Positions 28,873 to 38,700 of a DNA stretch of 64,000 nucleotides are shown piece by piece. A program made the translations under genes and the position numbers. The notes beneath the pieces are model-generated. The model ran no database searches and was not told where the DNA came from. It was given only the letters and a program-made list of their open reading frames with translations. Source of the DNA: Diplonema papillatum (taxonomy: Eukaryota > Euglenozoa > Diplonemea > Diplonemida > Diplonemidae); contig JAPJBO010000028.1 of assembly GCA_030068145.1 (NCBI GenBank), positions 186,001 through 250,000 of the forward strand, read 5' to 3'. Within the stretch, counting starts at the first letter, position 1, and every line of letters begins with the position of its first letter.

Positions 28873-29019
28873 TTATTTATCGGCAACGTCATTTCACCGG
28901 GAGAAAGACTTTTCACCCCCTGCGCAGGAAACGAGGTGTTGCGCGTAAGCAACTGCATTTCCGTTCCCCAGCTGCTCACTTACAAGTGAGGAAGAAGGCG
29001 AGGAAAGAAATGGACGCAC

Positions 29020-29140
29020 CTTCGACAGGAACGAGTCGCCGAGAAGCTCTTTCATGTCGTGGACCGGAGGATCCGACTCGGCCATCTTCTTGAAGCACGC
29101 AAGGCAGACGTCGTAGTCGCAAGGACGGCATCCAACGAAC
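29020..29140 (-). CDS. C1/ZZ-like finger + thioredoxin-fold protein, exon 2
   Basis: 121 bp. The acceptor is GTAAACAG before 29140; the first base G completes a Gln codon begun by exon 1. It encodes FVGCRPCDYDVCLACFKKM, the Cys-rich second half of a C1/ZZ-like zinc finger, then a linker and LLGDSFLSK, the start of the thioredoxin-like domain. The donor is AAG before GTGCGTCC at 29019, phase 0. Together with exons 1 and 3 the lengths are exact: 125, 121 and 777 bp. In nucleoredoxin-type proteins this first strand is followed by a short linker and then the core strand, which is what exon 3 supplies. Confidence 0.85.
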
Positions 29141-29338
29141 CTGTTTACGTGTTAACGTTTATCGTCACAATTTTCCGGGCCAAGTTGCATGTGATGAGAA
29201 CAAGAACGAGTTCGCTTCGTCGCGAGTTCGGCGGTTCACTTGACACGGGCAGCGCCGACTTTCCAAAAAGGAAGAGCATCCAGGCGTCCGTCAGAACTGC
29301 TGCTGCCTCACTTCCAACCAAAATGCAAAATCCCATAC

Positions 29339-29463
29339 TGTGTGACCTTCGCTATTGCTTTGCATCGATCGCACTGCATCTTCTTCGTTATGCGGGACCT
29401 ACCTGCACCAACGGGCGTCTGTCCCAACAGGGTGTGCCCTTTCGCACACTTTGCGGCAACCAT
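29339..29463 (-). CDS. C1/ZZ-like finger + thioredoxin-fold protein, exon 1
   Basis: ATG at 29463; 41 codons plus two bases. It encodes MVAAKCAKGHTLL..MQCDRCKAIAKVT, giving C-x3-H and C-x2-C ligands. The missing C-x2-C-x4-C-x2-C half is in exon 2. The donor is CA before GTATGGGA at 29338 (phase 2), and the 198-bp intron ends in GTAAACAG. Upstream of the ATG a CCTCAG about 20 bases away could be a leader acceptor. Splitting a zinc finger exactly between its two halves and rejoining it in frame is strong evidence for the junction. Confidence 0.8.
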
Positions 29464-30870
29464 CTTGACGGATCTGGAACCCCCTGAGGCCTCTCCCGCC
29501 ACTACCCCCTTCCGTTCCTGCTTTTTAGTCGGTGCTGTTCGGTTCCATACAAAACGAGGTCAATACGGTGAGGTTCACATGTTAAACGCCCCAATTCACG
29601 TTTCGTACTAGAGATGTGGGGTCTTACTGAGGGCGTACTTCGTGAAATCTGACCTGTTGAAACCCCATGACCCCCATTTATCCTTGAATCTCGACACAAC
29701 AGTTTCGGTCCCAGGTGGTCCAGGTGTTATCGTACCTTCGAGCAGGAATAAGCGCGGTCATGAGTATTAGCCAAGACATCACGATGACAGAATCACAGAG
29801 CCTTCTGGCACTTGTGAATGAAAGGACGGGCGTGGGCGATCACCAACGGCTCTGCAATGTGAGCGTACAGCGCTGCAAACAGAGCAACCGCAGCTCCAAT
29901 CGTCTCGTTGACATCCTCCAGCGTTCATTTTTATCAGGAGTCGGTGTCGGTGGAAAGACCGACGGAAGGTGGCTGACTATCTCGCTTGAGCAAGATACAA
30001 CGCATCTTCAGAGCGACCGGCTAGTGGTGACAAGCATCCAGTGCCGAGCACGAGTTTCGGACACCATTAAGCGGACAATGATGCGAGGGTAAGCTGGTCA
30101 TCTCTTTACCGTTTCGACCAACACGACCTTGTCCAATAACCGTCTCCTTCAACACGTAGGCGACGAACCCTCTTTCATCACCGTTGGTTTCTCACTGTTT
30201 GGGTACATTTCACCGCTTTCATGTTTCGAAGAGGAAGAGCTTGAAAAGAACAGCGACGGCCGACGTGTACAGTACAAGCAGTACCCCAATAGAGTTGCAG
30301 GGGTTCCGGACAGCGTAAGGAGGAGAGGCACGCTAGTTTGTGCGGAGAGTATGTGATTGTGGTCCCGCGTTGTAGGCAGTTTCATTCGTCGTGAATGAAC
30401 GACCACAGAGCAGGTTTGAATGTCAAAACTGTAGCGGTGCGCATAACGACAGTAAGGATACTTCAGGTGAAGGACAGACCACCGCTGCGTCGGCGGTGCT
30501 CAGCTCAGCTCTACCCGCCCCTTCCAGTCATACACCGCTCGCTGGCCTGCCCAGCGCACACCAGCATAGAAATGATCGGTCGTATGCAGTAAGTCTGCGT
30601 TCAGCTGGCCACGTTTACGCAGATGAGCCGTCGGAGTCTTTGGCCCGGGATCGTCGGCACCACTCCGGAGTCACGACAGGGTTGTCCAGCCAAGTGGCGG
30701 CTATGCGGCTGAAAGTTCGGCTCGATAAATAACCAGCACGCGCAGTAGGTACAAGGCACGTGCTCATTTGACTTCACCTGCCGCGTGGCAGACATCATCT
30801 CGCATCACGTGGACTACCGCCACTAAGCTGTTGACAACAGCGACGTAGTTCAGAGTTTGCCTCAGCTCGC
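29464..30870. other. Intergenic, nothing recognised
   Basis: Several unrelated short ORFs (e.g. 29715-30092 forward) without domain, bias or splice context. No repeat family detected by eye. Confidence 0.4.
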
Positions 30871-30879
30871 GCAAGCGGA

Positions 30880-31828
30880 CTATTCCTGGATTTCAAGCGA
30901 AAGGCAAGTCAACGCAGCGTCGACGGTGTGCATGCGTGTGTTCAGCTCGTCCAAAACGAGCTCCACCTGCGCTTTGCGCTCCAGCAAGGCATCCGCCGGT
31001 TCGCTGGAGAGCGCGTGGCCCTTGCCCCACGACAGCGGCACGCCGCCTGAGAACCGATCGGTTGTGTACACCGTTCCCTCTTGCAGCCGCAGCAGGTCCG
31101 CCTCGAGCTGAGCCAGCGCGGCTTGGACGGTGTCGTAGTCTTTAACCAGCCGGGCAGCCTCCGGCCGCAGGGCTTCCTTCACCTCGGCGAGACGGCGCTG
31201 CGACGTGGGCGACGACACGGGCAAACCCAGCACGGACGCTTCGATTGCTCGCTGGACAGCTGTTTTCTGCCGCTCGAACTCGGCTCGGGCACCGTCTGGA
31301 TCAGCGCGCAGCTGGTATAACTTGCGTGCCGCTTCGACTTCGTCGGGTGCAGCGTGGCGGATGTCGTCGCGCGTGACGTGCACCGCCACGTCGCTGTTGG
31401 CAATGGCGACATAATACGGACAGTCGAACAGCCGTTCGACCTTTTGAACGACTGCCCAGGTGGGTTTGCAAGGAGGCAGGCGGCCCCCGCCGATGATCAT
31501 CACGTCGTCCCACGTCCGGATTGGCTTCCGGTCTGCCTCTGCCAGGTCTGGTTCGGGCCGGTCCTTGCGCCTTGCCTTCGTGCACCGGATGGCCTCCAGC
31601 GCAGCCTCCCTCCTGAGCACCAAACTCGCCATCTCGGCGCCGAGTCCGTTTTTCTTCTTCTGCCGTTCCCTGCGCAGGTCTTCGCACCGCTCGCCGGCCG
31701 CTTCCTTCCTCCGCACCACTGCAAGCAGTTCCTTCGACGGCGGCCACTCGCCCGAAGGCATCAGGCCCACAGCCATGGGACGCGCCTCCGCGTGCTTCGA
31801 TGCCGACCGCCAACCGAAGTTGACGTGC
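30880..31828 (-). CDS. Charged helical protein, unrecognised (last exon or nearly full gene)
   Basis: An internal ATG at 31776 would give 298 aa, but the frame stays coding-like upstream (HVNFGWRSASKHAEARP) to a CAG-G acceptor near 31828. An exon beginning there is therefore likelier than a start at 31776. The body is Lys/Arg/Glu-rich: coiled coil at about 15-60, then WDDVMIIGGGRLPPCKPTW, VERLFDCPYYVAIANSDVAVHVTRDDIRHA and two further long helices up to a stop at 30880. No known family was recognised. The VAIANSDVAVHVTRDD segment looks like a folded beta-rich core. The upstream exon was not found; a coding-like stretch at 32700-32845 on the same strand is a candidate. Confidence 0.7.
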
Positions 31829-31947
31829 CTGTATGTCTGCTATGCTTTCGATTTCTTTCGTTAGGTTTTCTGCCGTACAGAAGTCTGATTTTTGAGTTTT
31901 TGAACTGCTATTTTTTTCTGGATTGAAACCAGTGAGCGCGCAATCAG

Positions 31948-32001
31948 GGCTCGAAATTGAATCAGCCGGCTTGCCGGCTGATTCAATTTCGAGCCTTTTT
32001 T
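31948..32001. other. Perfect 23-bp palindrome with 2-nt loop, then T6
   Basis: The left arm (31948-31970, starting GGCTCGAAATTG) and right arm (31973-31995) are exact reverse complements separated by TT, and TTTTTT follows. It resembles an RNA hairpin terminator or a snap-back insertion. In a eukaryote a transcript hairpin or pol III stop is possible, as is a very recent palindromic insertion. It lies about 120 bp upstream of the charged-protein exon (minus strand). Confidence 0.9.
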
Positions 32002-32032
32002 GTTCCGGCAGACTCGCGCAAAATCAGCCGAT

Positions 32033-32087
32033 TTTTAGAGTTATAGTTCGCTTGAGAATCCGGGATTTTAGAGTCTCCGGGTGACCT
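32033..32087 (+). repeat. Dispersed repeat family H
   Basis: TTTAGAGTTATAGTTCGCTT then GAGAATCCGGGATTTTAGAG and CTCCGGGTGACCTTCGTC. Related copies are at 39908-39962 and 28839-28872, with weaker ones at 22920-22955 and 36397-36445. Confidence 0.7.
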
Positions 32088-32324
32088 TCGTCGAATGGTC
32101 TTTTTAACAGTGTAAGCTTTGGCTACGCCGCCCACATGGAGCGGAATCAGCTTGATGCACAAACCGTCGCCGCAAGATGTGAATCAAGATGTTGTCGCAG
32201 TTTTTCAATAACTTTTCTTCCGGCTGAAATCAGCTGCTTCTTCATCAGCGCGAACACTGATTGAAACAGGCGGGGCCAGAGGGTCAAACATCAAGGCTAC
32301 CTCCACGCCGGTCCATTCGGACTC

Positions 32325-32490
32325 GGGAATAGTTGAGTCGCAGCTCTTAACATTAACAAAGACAGATGGAAAAAAGAAGGTGCTTTCATTCTTCGCTTTT
32401 TCTCACGAACGGGGGGTCGGTCCTGCTTTTGGCTTCGTAAGTTCTCCCGATTCCCCAAATTGTGGTTAGCACAAACTGTCAACTATTCCC
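32325..32490. mobile_element. Small MITE-like element, 12-bp perfect inverted ends
   Basis: GGGAATAGTTGA at the left and TCAACTATTCCC at the right bound 166 bp with no ORF. A related copy lies at about 46320-46455 (AGAATAGTTGAGTTGCAGTT to TACTGCTATTCCC), and half of one lies inverted at 24757-24842. No clear target-site duplication was seen. Confidence 0.6.
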
Positions 32491-32564
32491 TGGAGTAGTA
32501 GCATATTTTTTCGTTGACCGCACCACCCTGAGCCCAAATCCTGGACGTGGTTTCACGTGGCAAA

Positions 32565-32635
32565 TTTGGCAAAGGATCATGATCAGAAGGTCCTACTTGG
32601 GCAGTTCAGTTTCCTCACACATTGCGAGAGAACCT
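32565..32635 (+). repeat. Dispersed repeat family D, copy 2
   Basis: Matches 15836-15905 (GATCATGATCAGAAGGTCCT through CCTCACACATTGC) almost base for base. Confidence 0.8.
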
Positions 32636-32699
32636 CCTGGAAAGCCATGATCATAAATGCGTGGCCCTCGTTCCACACGATCATCGCCACGGACCTCAG

Positions 32700-32845
32700 C
32701 ACGAGCGTCATCCCGCAGCAAGCGCCGCAGACGCTGCTCCCACGCGCCCAAACCCGCCCGTCGCGAAGTCTGCGTACTGGCCAAGCCCGCCCATGGGAAC
32801 GTCCGCGCACTGCCGCATCAGCACGTTGTTCATCTCCGACCCGCC
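32700..32845 (-). other. Possible exon, unrecognised
   Basis: One minus frame reads KRPNGGSEMNNVLMRQCADV then PMGGLGQYADFATGGFGRVG before a stop, with coding-like composition. It could be an upstream exon of the 30880-31828 gene or a relic attached to repeat family D. No splice borders could be fixed. Confidence 0.25.
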
Positions 32846-32956
32846 GTTTGGCCGTTTCCGCTTCCCTTTTTTTTTTCATTGTACGGGTAGATAAACTCCA
32901 AACTTTGTTTCTTCGTTGCGCGCGTTCGAAAATTTTTGATCTTGGTTGGTTGGTCG

Positions 32957-33755
32957 GCCCGCCGGAACCCGCCGGAACCCGCCGGAACCCGCTGAATGGC
33001 ACTTCCAACCCGCCGGAACCCTCTGGATAGCATTTTCAACCCGCCGGAACCCTCCGAATGGCATCGCCAACCCGCCGGAACCCGCCGGAACCCTCTGAAT
33101 GGCACTTCCAACCCGCCGGAACCCGCCGGAACCCTCTGAATGGCATCGCCAACCCGCCGGAACCCGCCGGAACCCTCTGAATGGCATTTCCAACCCGCCG
33201 GAACCCGCCGGAACCCTCTGAATGGCATTTCCAACCCGCCGGAACCCGCCGGAACCCTCCGAATGGCACTTCCAACCCGCCGGAACCCGCCGGAACCCTT
33301 TGAATGGCATTGCCAACCCGCCGGAACCCGCCGGAACCCTCCGAATGGCACTTCCAACCCGCCGGAACCCGCCGGAACCCTCTGAATGGCATTGCCAACC
33401 CGCCGGAACCCGCCGGAACCCTCCGAATGGCACTTCCAACCCGCCGGAACCCGCCGGAACCCTCTGAATGGCATTTCCAACCCGCCGGAACCCTTTGAAT
33501 GGCATCGCCAACCCTCCGAATGGCACTTCCAACCCGCCGGAACCCGCCGGAACCCTCTGAATGGCATTTCCAACCCGCCGGAACCGGCCGGAACCCTCTG
33601 AATGGCATTGCCAACCCGCCGGAACCCGCCGGAACCATCCGAATGGCACTTCCAACCCGCCGGAACCCGCCGGAACCCTCTGAATGGCATTTCCAACCCG
33701 CCGGAACCCGCCGGAACCCTTTGAATGGCATCGCCAACCCGCCGGAACCCGCCGG
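32957..33755 (+). repeat. 41-bp satellite, AACCCGCCGG units
   Basis: About 19 copies of AACCCGCCGGAACCCGCCGG then AACCCTCTGAATGGCATTTCC, 41 bp, with alternating TTTCC, CTTCC, TCGCC or TTGCC ends and occasional loss of one CCGG decamer. The frame remains open in several registers on both strands, producing artefactual Pro/Arg/Gly-rich ORFs. A related palindromic array lies at 35908-36235. Confidence 0.95.
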
Positions 33756-34072
33756 GGCTGGCTTCGACGACTAGTAATATCCCGGTAAATGGTAGCACTC
33801 CTGAACAAGCCTGAACCAACAGGATCAAATAATGTCAGTCACACCTTCCCGATTCTTTTTCCCACCCTCCATCCCCGGCGTGACGTCGTCCCAGCGGCGA
33901 TCATAGCTTGCCTCATGGTCGGTGTTCTTCCCCTTCGTTTGTTTGTAAGTATCCGCTTTGGTTTCACCCTTCGTTTTCAGATGGAGATGCACGAGCCGAC
34001 CGGAGGAAGGGGTCAGCACAAGCCCCAGGAAGCCAAGCCAGTGCGAGAAGCCAGAAGACGCCAGCTCCAATT
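33756..34072. other. Spacer between two satellites
   Basis: About 315 bp of non-repetitive sequence. No ORF is convincing; the ORF start called here merely runs into the 71-bp satellite. Confidence 0.5.
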
Positions 34073-35061
34073 CCAGACTGGTTACACTCGGTTACAGTGG
34101 TTACATGCTGGTTACAAGTGGATACAGCGGTTACATCCCGGTTACAGACTGGTTACACTCGGTTACAGTGGTTACATGCTGGTTACAAGTGGTTACAGCG
34201 GTTACATCCCGGTTACAGACTGGTTACACTCGGTTACAGTGGTTACATGCTGGTTACAAGTGGTTAAAGCGGTTACATCCCGGTTACAGACTGGTTACAC
34301 TCGGTTACAGTGGTTACATGCTGGTTACAAGTGGTTACAGCGGTTACATCCCGGTTACAGACTGGTTACACTCGGTTACAGTGGTTACATGCTGGTTACA
34401 AGTGGTTACAGCGGTTACATCCCGGTTACAGACTGGTTACACTCGGTTACAGTGGTTACATGCTGGTTACAAGTGGTTACAGCGGTTACATCCCGGTTAC
34501 AGACTGGTTACACTCGGTTACAGTGGTTACATGCTGGTTACAAGTGGTTACAGCGGTTACATCCCGGTTACAGACTGGTTACACTCGGTTACAGTGGTTA
34601 CATGCTGGTTACAAGTGGTTACAGCGGTTACATCCCGGTTACAGACTGGTTACACTCGGTTACAGTGGTTACATGCTGGTTACAAGTGGTTACAGCGGTT
34701 ACATCCCGGTTACAGACTGGTTACACTCGGTTACAGTGGTTACATGCTGGTTACAAGTGGTTACAGCGGTTACATCCCGGTTACAGACTGGTTACACCCG
34801 GTTACAGTGGTTACATGCTGGTTACAAGTGGTTACAGCGGTTACATCCCGGTTACAGACTGGTTACACTCGGTTACAGTGGTTACATGCTGGTTACAAGT
34901 GGTTACAGCGGTTACATCCCGGTTACAGACTGGTTACACTCGGTTACAGTGGTTACATGCTGGTTACAAGTGGTTACAGCGGTTACATCCCGGTTACAGA
35001 CTGGTTACACTCGGTTACAGTGGTTACAGACTGGTTACGCACTAGTTAAACTCGGTTACAG
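34073..35061 (+). repeat. 71-bp satellite made of seven GGTTACA sub-units
   Basis: Nearly 14 copies of a 71-bp unit that itself consists of seven GGTTAC-initiated words of 9-11 bp (ending ACTC, AGT, ATGCT, AAGT, AGC, ATCCC, AGACT). Copies are almost identical; rare variants are GGATAC, GGTTAAAGC and ACCC. Because 71 is not a multiple of three, each frame cycles through all registers and stays open, giving a 418-codon artefact. Confidence 0.97.
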
Positions 35062-35340
35062 GTCTCGTTGGTGGGGGACTCGAAACTAAGAAATACGAGT
35101 GTGAGAAGGTTCGTAAAGCTTCACAGATTCCCTCGGAAATCCGTGAAGCTTGAGGTTTTTCACCGCACGATCTGTGTCGCTGTACCGTACCGTTCGGCCG
35201 GGGGGCGGTGCCCCCCGGATCCCCCCCTCTTATTTGGAAGGATTGGTGCAAAGAAAAGCCGGGCTTCGCCCGTTTAGATTCGGGGGTGTGTATATAAGAT
35301 CGGGAAAAAGGACCAGCCGCCCAGTAGTGGCTGGCCACCA
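35062..35340. other. Short spacer with GC hairpins
   Basis: Contains GGGGGGCGGTGCCCCCCGG (about 35200) and AAGCCGGGCTTCGCCCG (about 35258), both able to form short hairpins. No coding function visible. Confidence 0.45.
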
Positions 35341-35344
35341 AATA

Positions 35345-35803
35345 CTAGGTGTCTGGTGGCCTTGGGTTTTGGGTTTTATGTTTCCATCTATGGTGGGGTG
35401 GGGTGCGCGGCGGACGCGGTGGACCCGGACGGAACGGTGCCGGTGCCGGTTCGCCCTTCTGCCAGCACCCTTTCAGGCGCGCCTCCCTCTCGAAAAGGCC
35501 TGGGTTCACCTCCCAGATTTCGCGAGCCATCGCAGCGACCCGGTTCGCAGACTTGATGCCTTCAAGTTCACTGTCATCAATCCCAAGGGCGGCGGCGATG
35601 ACAGCTTTGAACGCGCCCTCGTGCTGGCTCTCCGGGATGGTCTTCACGTGATGCGCGGCCCACTCAATCAGTTCACGCACGTCCAGCGTTCTCCGGCCGC
35701 GAGGTTCACCAACCTTCTCCCGGAAGGCGTCCACAATCCCTCTCGGAAATTCGAAGTCATACTTCGTGTTTGTGATCCCATCAACCGAGAATACCGACTC
35801 CAT
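35345..35803 (-). CDS. Hypothetical protein, 152 aa
   Basis: ATG at 35803 gives MESVFSVDGITNTKYDFEFP.. to a stop at 35345. The first 115 residues look like a compact helical domain (LDVRELIEWAAHHVKTIP, AFKAVIAAALGIDDSELEGI, ANRVAAMAREIWEVNPG), with good amphipathic spacing. The last 35 residues are Pro/Arg/Lys-rich and may be read-through of a missing exon end. No family was recognised. It is flanked on both sides by satellite arrays. It could be one exon of a larger gene. Confidence 0.55.
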   Translation of the reverse strand: MESVFSVDGITNTKYDFEFPRGIVDAFREKVGEPRGRRTLDVRELIEWAAHHVKTIPESQHEGAFKAVIAAALGIDDSELEGIKSANRVAAMAREIWEVNPGLFEREARLKGCWQKGEPAPAPFRPGPPRPPRTPPHHRWKHKTQNPRPPDT

Positions 35804-35907
35804 CGTTCGTATTTTGGTTCTCGAGTAGCCCACCCCCCTCCTCCTGGTTTACTGGCTGGGTTGTCCTGCTCTGGGTTTGATGTCCGATTCCCACAGTGAA
35901 ACTGAGA

Positions 35908-36235
35908 CACTTCCAACCCGCCGGAACCCGCCGGAACCCGCCGGAACCCTTTGAATGGCATCGCCAACCCGCCGGAACCCGCCGGAAGCCTCCGAATGGC
36001 ACTTCCAACCCGCCGGAACCCGCCGGAACCGGTTCCGGCGGGTTCCGGCGGGTTGGCAATGCCATTCGGAGGGTTCCGGCGGGTTCCGGCGGGTTGGAAA
36101 TGCCATTCAGAGGGTTCCGGCGGGTTCCGGCGGGTTGGAAGTGCCATTCGGAGGGTTCCGGCGGGTTCCGGCGGGTTGGAAGTGCCATTCAGAGGCCTCT
36201 GAATGGCATTTCCAACCTGCCGGAACCCTCTGAAA
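35908..36235. repeat. Palindromic AACCCGCCGG array
   Basis: The same 41-bp family as 32957-33755, but orientation reverses at about 36033 (GGAACCGGTTCC) and again at about 36194 (GAGGCCTC). The central block therefore faces a mirror copy and could form a large hairpin. The right flank (GAGTTTATCTACCC at about 36372) is the inverse of sequence at 32885, showing that the array and its flank moved or duplicated together. Confidence 0.85.
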
Positions 36236-36239
36236 GCGT

Positions 36240-37500
36240 TTTCACATGGCGGGGACGCCTTGCAGCCTTCGTGTGCGCGCTGCACCCAAAGTTTTCTTTG
36301 AGTCTTTTCTTTTCTCTTTTGCGCGCGTGCGTTCGCTCCGGCGGCAAGGCAAAAACTAAGAAACAAAGTCTTGAGTTTATCTACCCTAATTAGCGTTTTT
36401 AGAGGTTGAAAGGTCCCGTGCTTTGGAGTCCCCGGTTGACCGTTGAGCCTGGGCAACTCCCAGCCCCAATGGTCAACCGGGGACACCGGATGCTTGCTCG
36501 TTCGCTGCACAACCCACTCAGGCGGAGGAAAAGGAAGCGGCAAACGGTATGACGAGAGCGGAATACCTAAGCGAGAAGGGTCCAGCGAGAAAGGTCCAAT
36601 AGGAAGGCCAAATATTATGTTCGGAAAAACGTGGGAATAGCTGTGCGTGGGGGGGGCTGGCACCACCAGGCAAGAAGGGAAGAATTCTGAGGGGGTTTGG
36701 ACGAGCAGAAAGGAAGAGGCCGGGAGCTATGGTTGGGTCTGGGAGAAATGGGAACCGATGCGCTTCATGCTGCCAGTTAGGTCTCGCGAGTTGTGGTGTA
36801 GCTGCGGGAGGCCATCAGGGTAGCGAGGACACGACCATTCCCGGTTACGGCAGAGTCTTCAGAAAACGGATACTCGAACACATACTCATTTCAATAACAA
36901 GGGGCAGGTACGCGAGACACGAGGATGTAAGAAGCCGAAACATCCTTTGTCCACCGCGCTTTCCTATGCTCCTTCTGTCGCCTTTCGGCATCCAAGGGTG
37001 CAATTGAGGGTTGCCACATTCCACATTTCTTAGACTTTCTGTCAGAGTCAGAAACCGATGCACACCCACCAGAGCTAATTCCTGCTCTTGGGAAAATTGC
37101 GTTCGAGTGCACAAACCTCCGGAAAGTGTGATACGACTGTACAAATCGTTGTAATTGAATCCAACAAATTGGTGTTCAAAAGTATAAGTCGAACTTTGAG
37201 TGCGTGCGCGAAGAAACATTTGCGTACTTACAGTTCTTGCGTACTTCGTTACTTCGGTTTTCAGGGGTACCATTGGGGGATTCAAAAAACATTTGGCGTC
37301 TAAAGGATTGGCCTAAAGCCATTACGTGTTGTGTTGGTAGCGCAAACCTCGACACCGCCCCAAAACGTCAGAGACTTGTCATTCTCGGCAGCCGAAGGGA
37401 CCTTTGAGCACCAACCTCTCCCATTAACCCACTTTCTCGTACCTCGAGACTTTCAATTCTTGCTCTTATGTGCCAGAGGAGACCAAGAGCAGTGCCACAA
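36240..37500. other. Intergenic with old repeat fragments
   Basis: A weak family H match occurs at 36397-36445. No gene-like frame was found in either strand. Confidence 0.4.
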
Positions 37501-37507
37501 AGAAGAA

Positions 37508-37640
37508 CAGGCACCGGAGCCCGAGCGTTCCTTGTGCGATTTAACCTACATGTGTTCTGGTTAAACCGCTGCCATGTTCTTTTTGCTGTATTCGCTGTAA
37601 GAAATACTGTCCAGAGAAATGGAAAATTGGTTGTCGCAAA
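37508..37640 (-). repeat. Dispersed repeat family B, copy 2
   Basis: Inverted relative to 14480-14606. Shared blocks include TTGTGCGATTTAACCT.CATG, TGTTCTGGTTAAAC and AATTGGTTGTCGC. Confidence 0.7.
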
Positions 37641-37752
37641 AAAGAGCGCAAAAGTTGCCATCCACGTAAATTTAGCCGTATGTTCGAGCATTGTCTCTCG
37701 TTTCTTCACACGCAACTGAGAAGGTTTTTGTTCTTCGCATACACCACCGTAT

Positions 37753-37930
37753 GTTGTTTTCTCACTCAGTACTTTGACCTGTTGTGCTTGTGGGATTTGT
37801 CGTGTAGGGGTAGACGCGCATGACCTCACGTCTGTTCAACACGTGGTTCGGTAGTTACAGCACTTGGGATCCCTTCGGTTCTTTGTCTGGCAGCATCGTC
37901 GAGCATTTCCAAGCTGGCGCTTATGTAAAA
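37753..37930 (+). repeat. Dispersed repeat family A, copy 1
   Basis: About 180 bp, close to 90 percent identical to 55620-55803: TTTGTCGTGTAGGGGTAGAC, TTCAACACGTGGTTCGGTA, CAGCACTTGGGATCCC, GCAGCATCGTCGAGCATTT and CAAGCTGGCGCTTATGTAAA. No shared ORF is convincing. Confidence 0.85.
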
Positions 37931-38555
37931 GAAACACTCGTGGGGCAGCTCGGTGCCTATTTTGCCGGTGCCAGGGGGAGGAACAATATGCAACTTCGTC
38001 GAATCGAATGCGTATTTCTTTTGGAGGGAATGTGCTAAACGCTAATATCCACCAAACCTAGTCCTGTCGTGGGCTAGCATTCGTGGGCTCACATTTGTTC
38101 GTTTTGAGACTTTGCAACTGGCGGCCTCCTCGAGTAATTCAAGCAGGCGTTCTTAAAACACATACGCCTTCGCCCTTTCGCTAAAGACTTTGACACATCC
38201 ACACAGGAAGGCATTGAATTGCTTTTCATCTCCATGTGAAGCACGGACATGTAAACTGAAGGTGACATGATCTTCAGCACGGTGTTGGTTCGCTCATTGC
38301 TCGAGCCTATATTCTTTGGAACACATTGCAGTGTCTCGAACACCGTACAAGGTTTCGGTCTCAAAATGGCTACGGGGATGAACCAGCGCGGAGGGCGTTT
38401 TGTTTTCATGAACCATCAGGTACTTTTACGCCAGCCTACTAGCTTGGGGGGGGTCAGCTGGTCGCCAGACGAGAGTTGGTCTGGAAACTGGTCTGGGTCA
38501 AAAAAAAAAAAAATCTCAGGTATTATTTTCTTCCTGGAGAAACCGGCTACCCACA

Positions 38556-38700
38556 GTGTACTACACACTGTGTACTACAGGGTACAGGGTACCACAGTGT
38601 ACTACACACTGTGTACTACAGTGTGTACAGGGTACCACAGTGTACTACACACTGTGTACTACAGTGTGTACAGGGTACCACAGTGTACTACCACCGTGTT
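38556..38700 (+). repeat. 43-bp tandem repeat of CAGTGTACTACACACTGTGT
   Basis: Three to four units of CCACAGTGTACTACACACTG then TGTACTACAGTGTGTACAGGG. Each contains internal inverted words (CAGTGT/ACACTG). It lies immediately before the hAT relic and may be its subterminal repeat. Confidence 0.85.

Noticed and set aside
34073-35061. Telomere-like or CRISPR-like array
   Set aside because: No short identical repeat with unique spacers and no constant 6-7-bp telomere unit. It is a homogeneous 71-bp satellite inside the window.
33789-35089. 418-codon forward ORF with repeated GYSGYMLVTS
   Set aside because: It is the 71-bp satellite, where every frame stays open because the unit lacks stops; the non-repeat N-terminal part is not gene-like.
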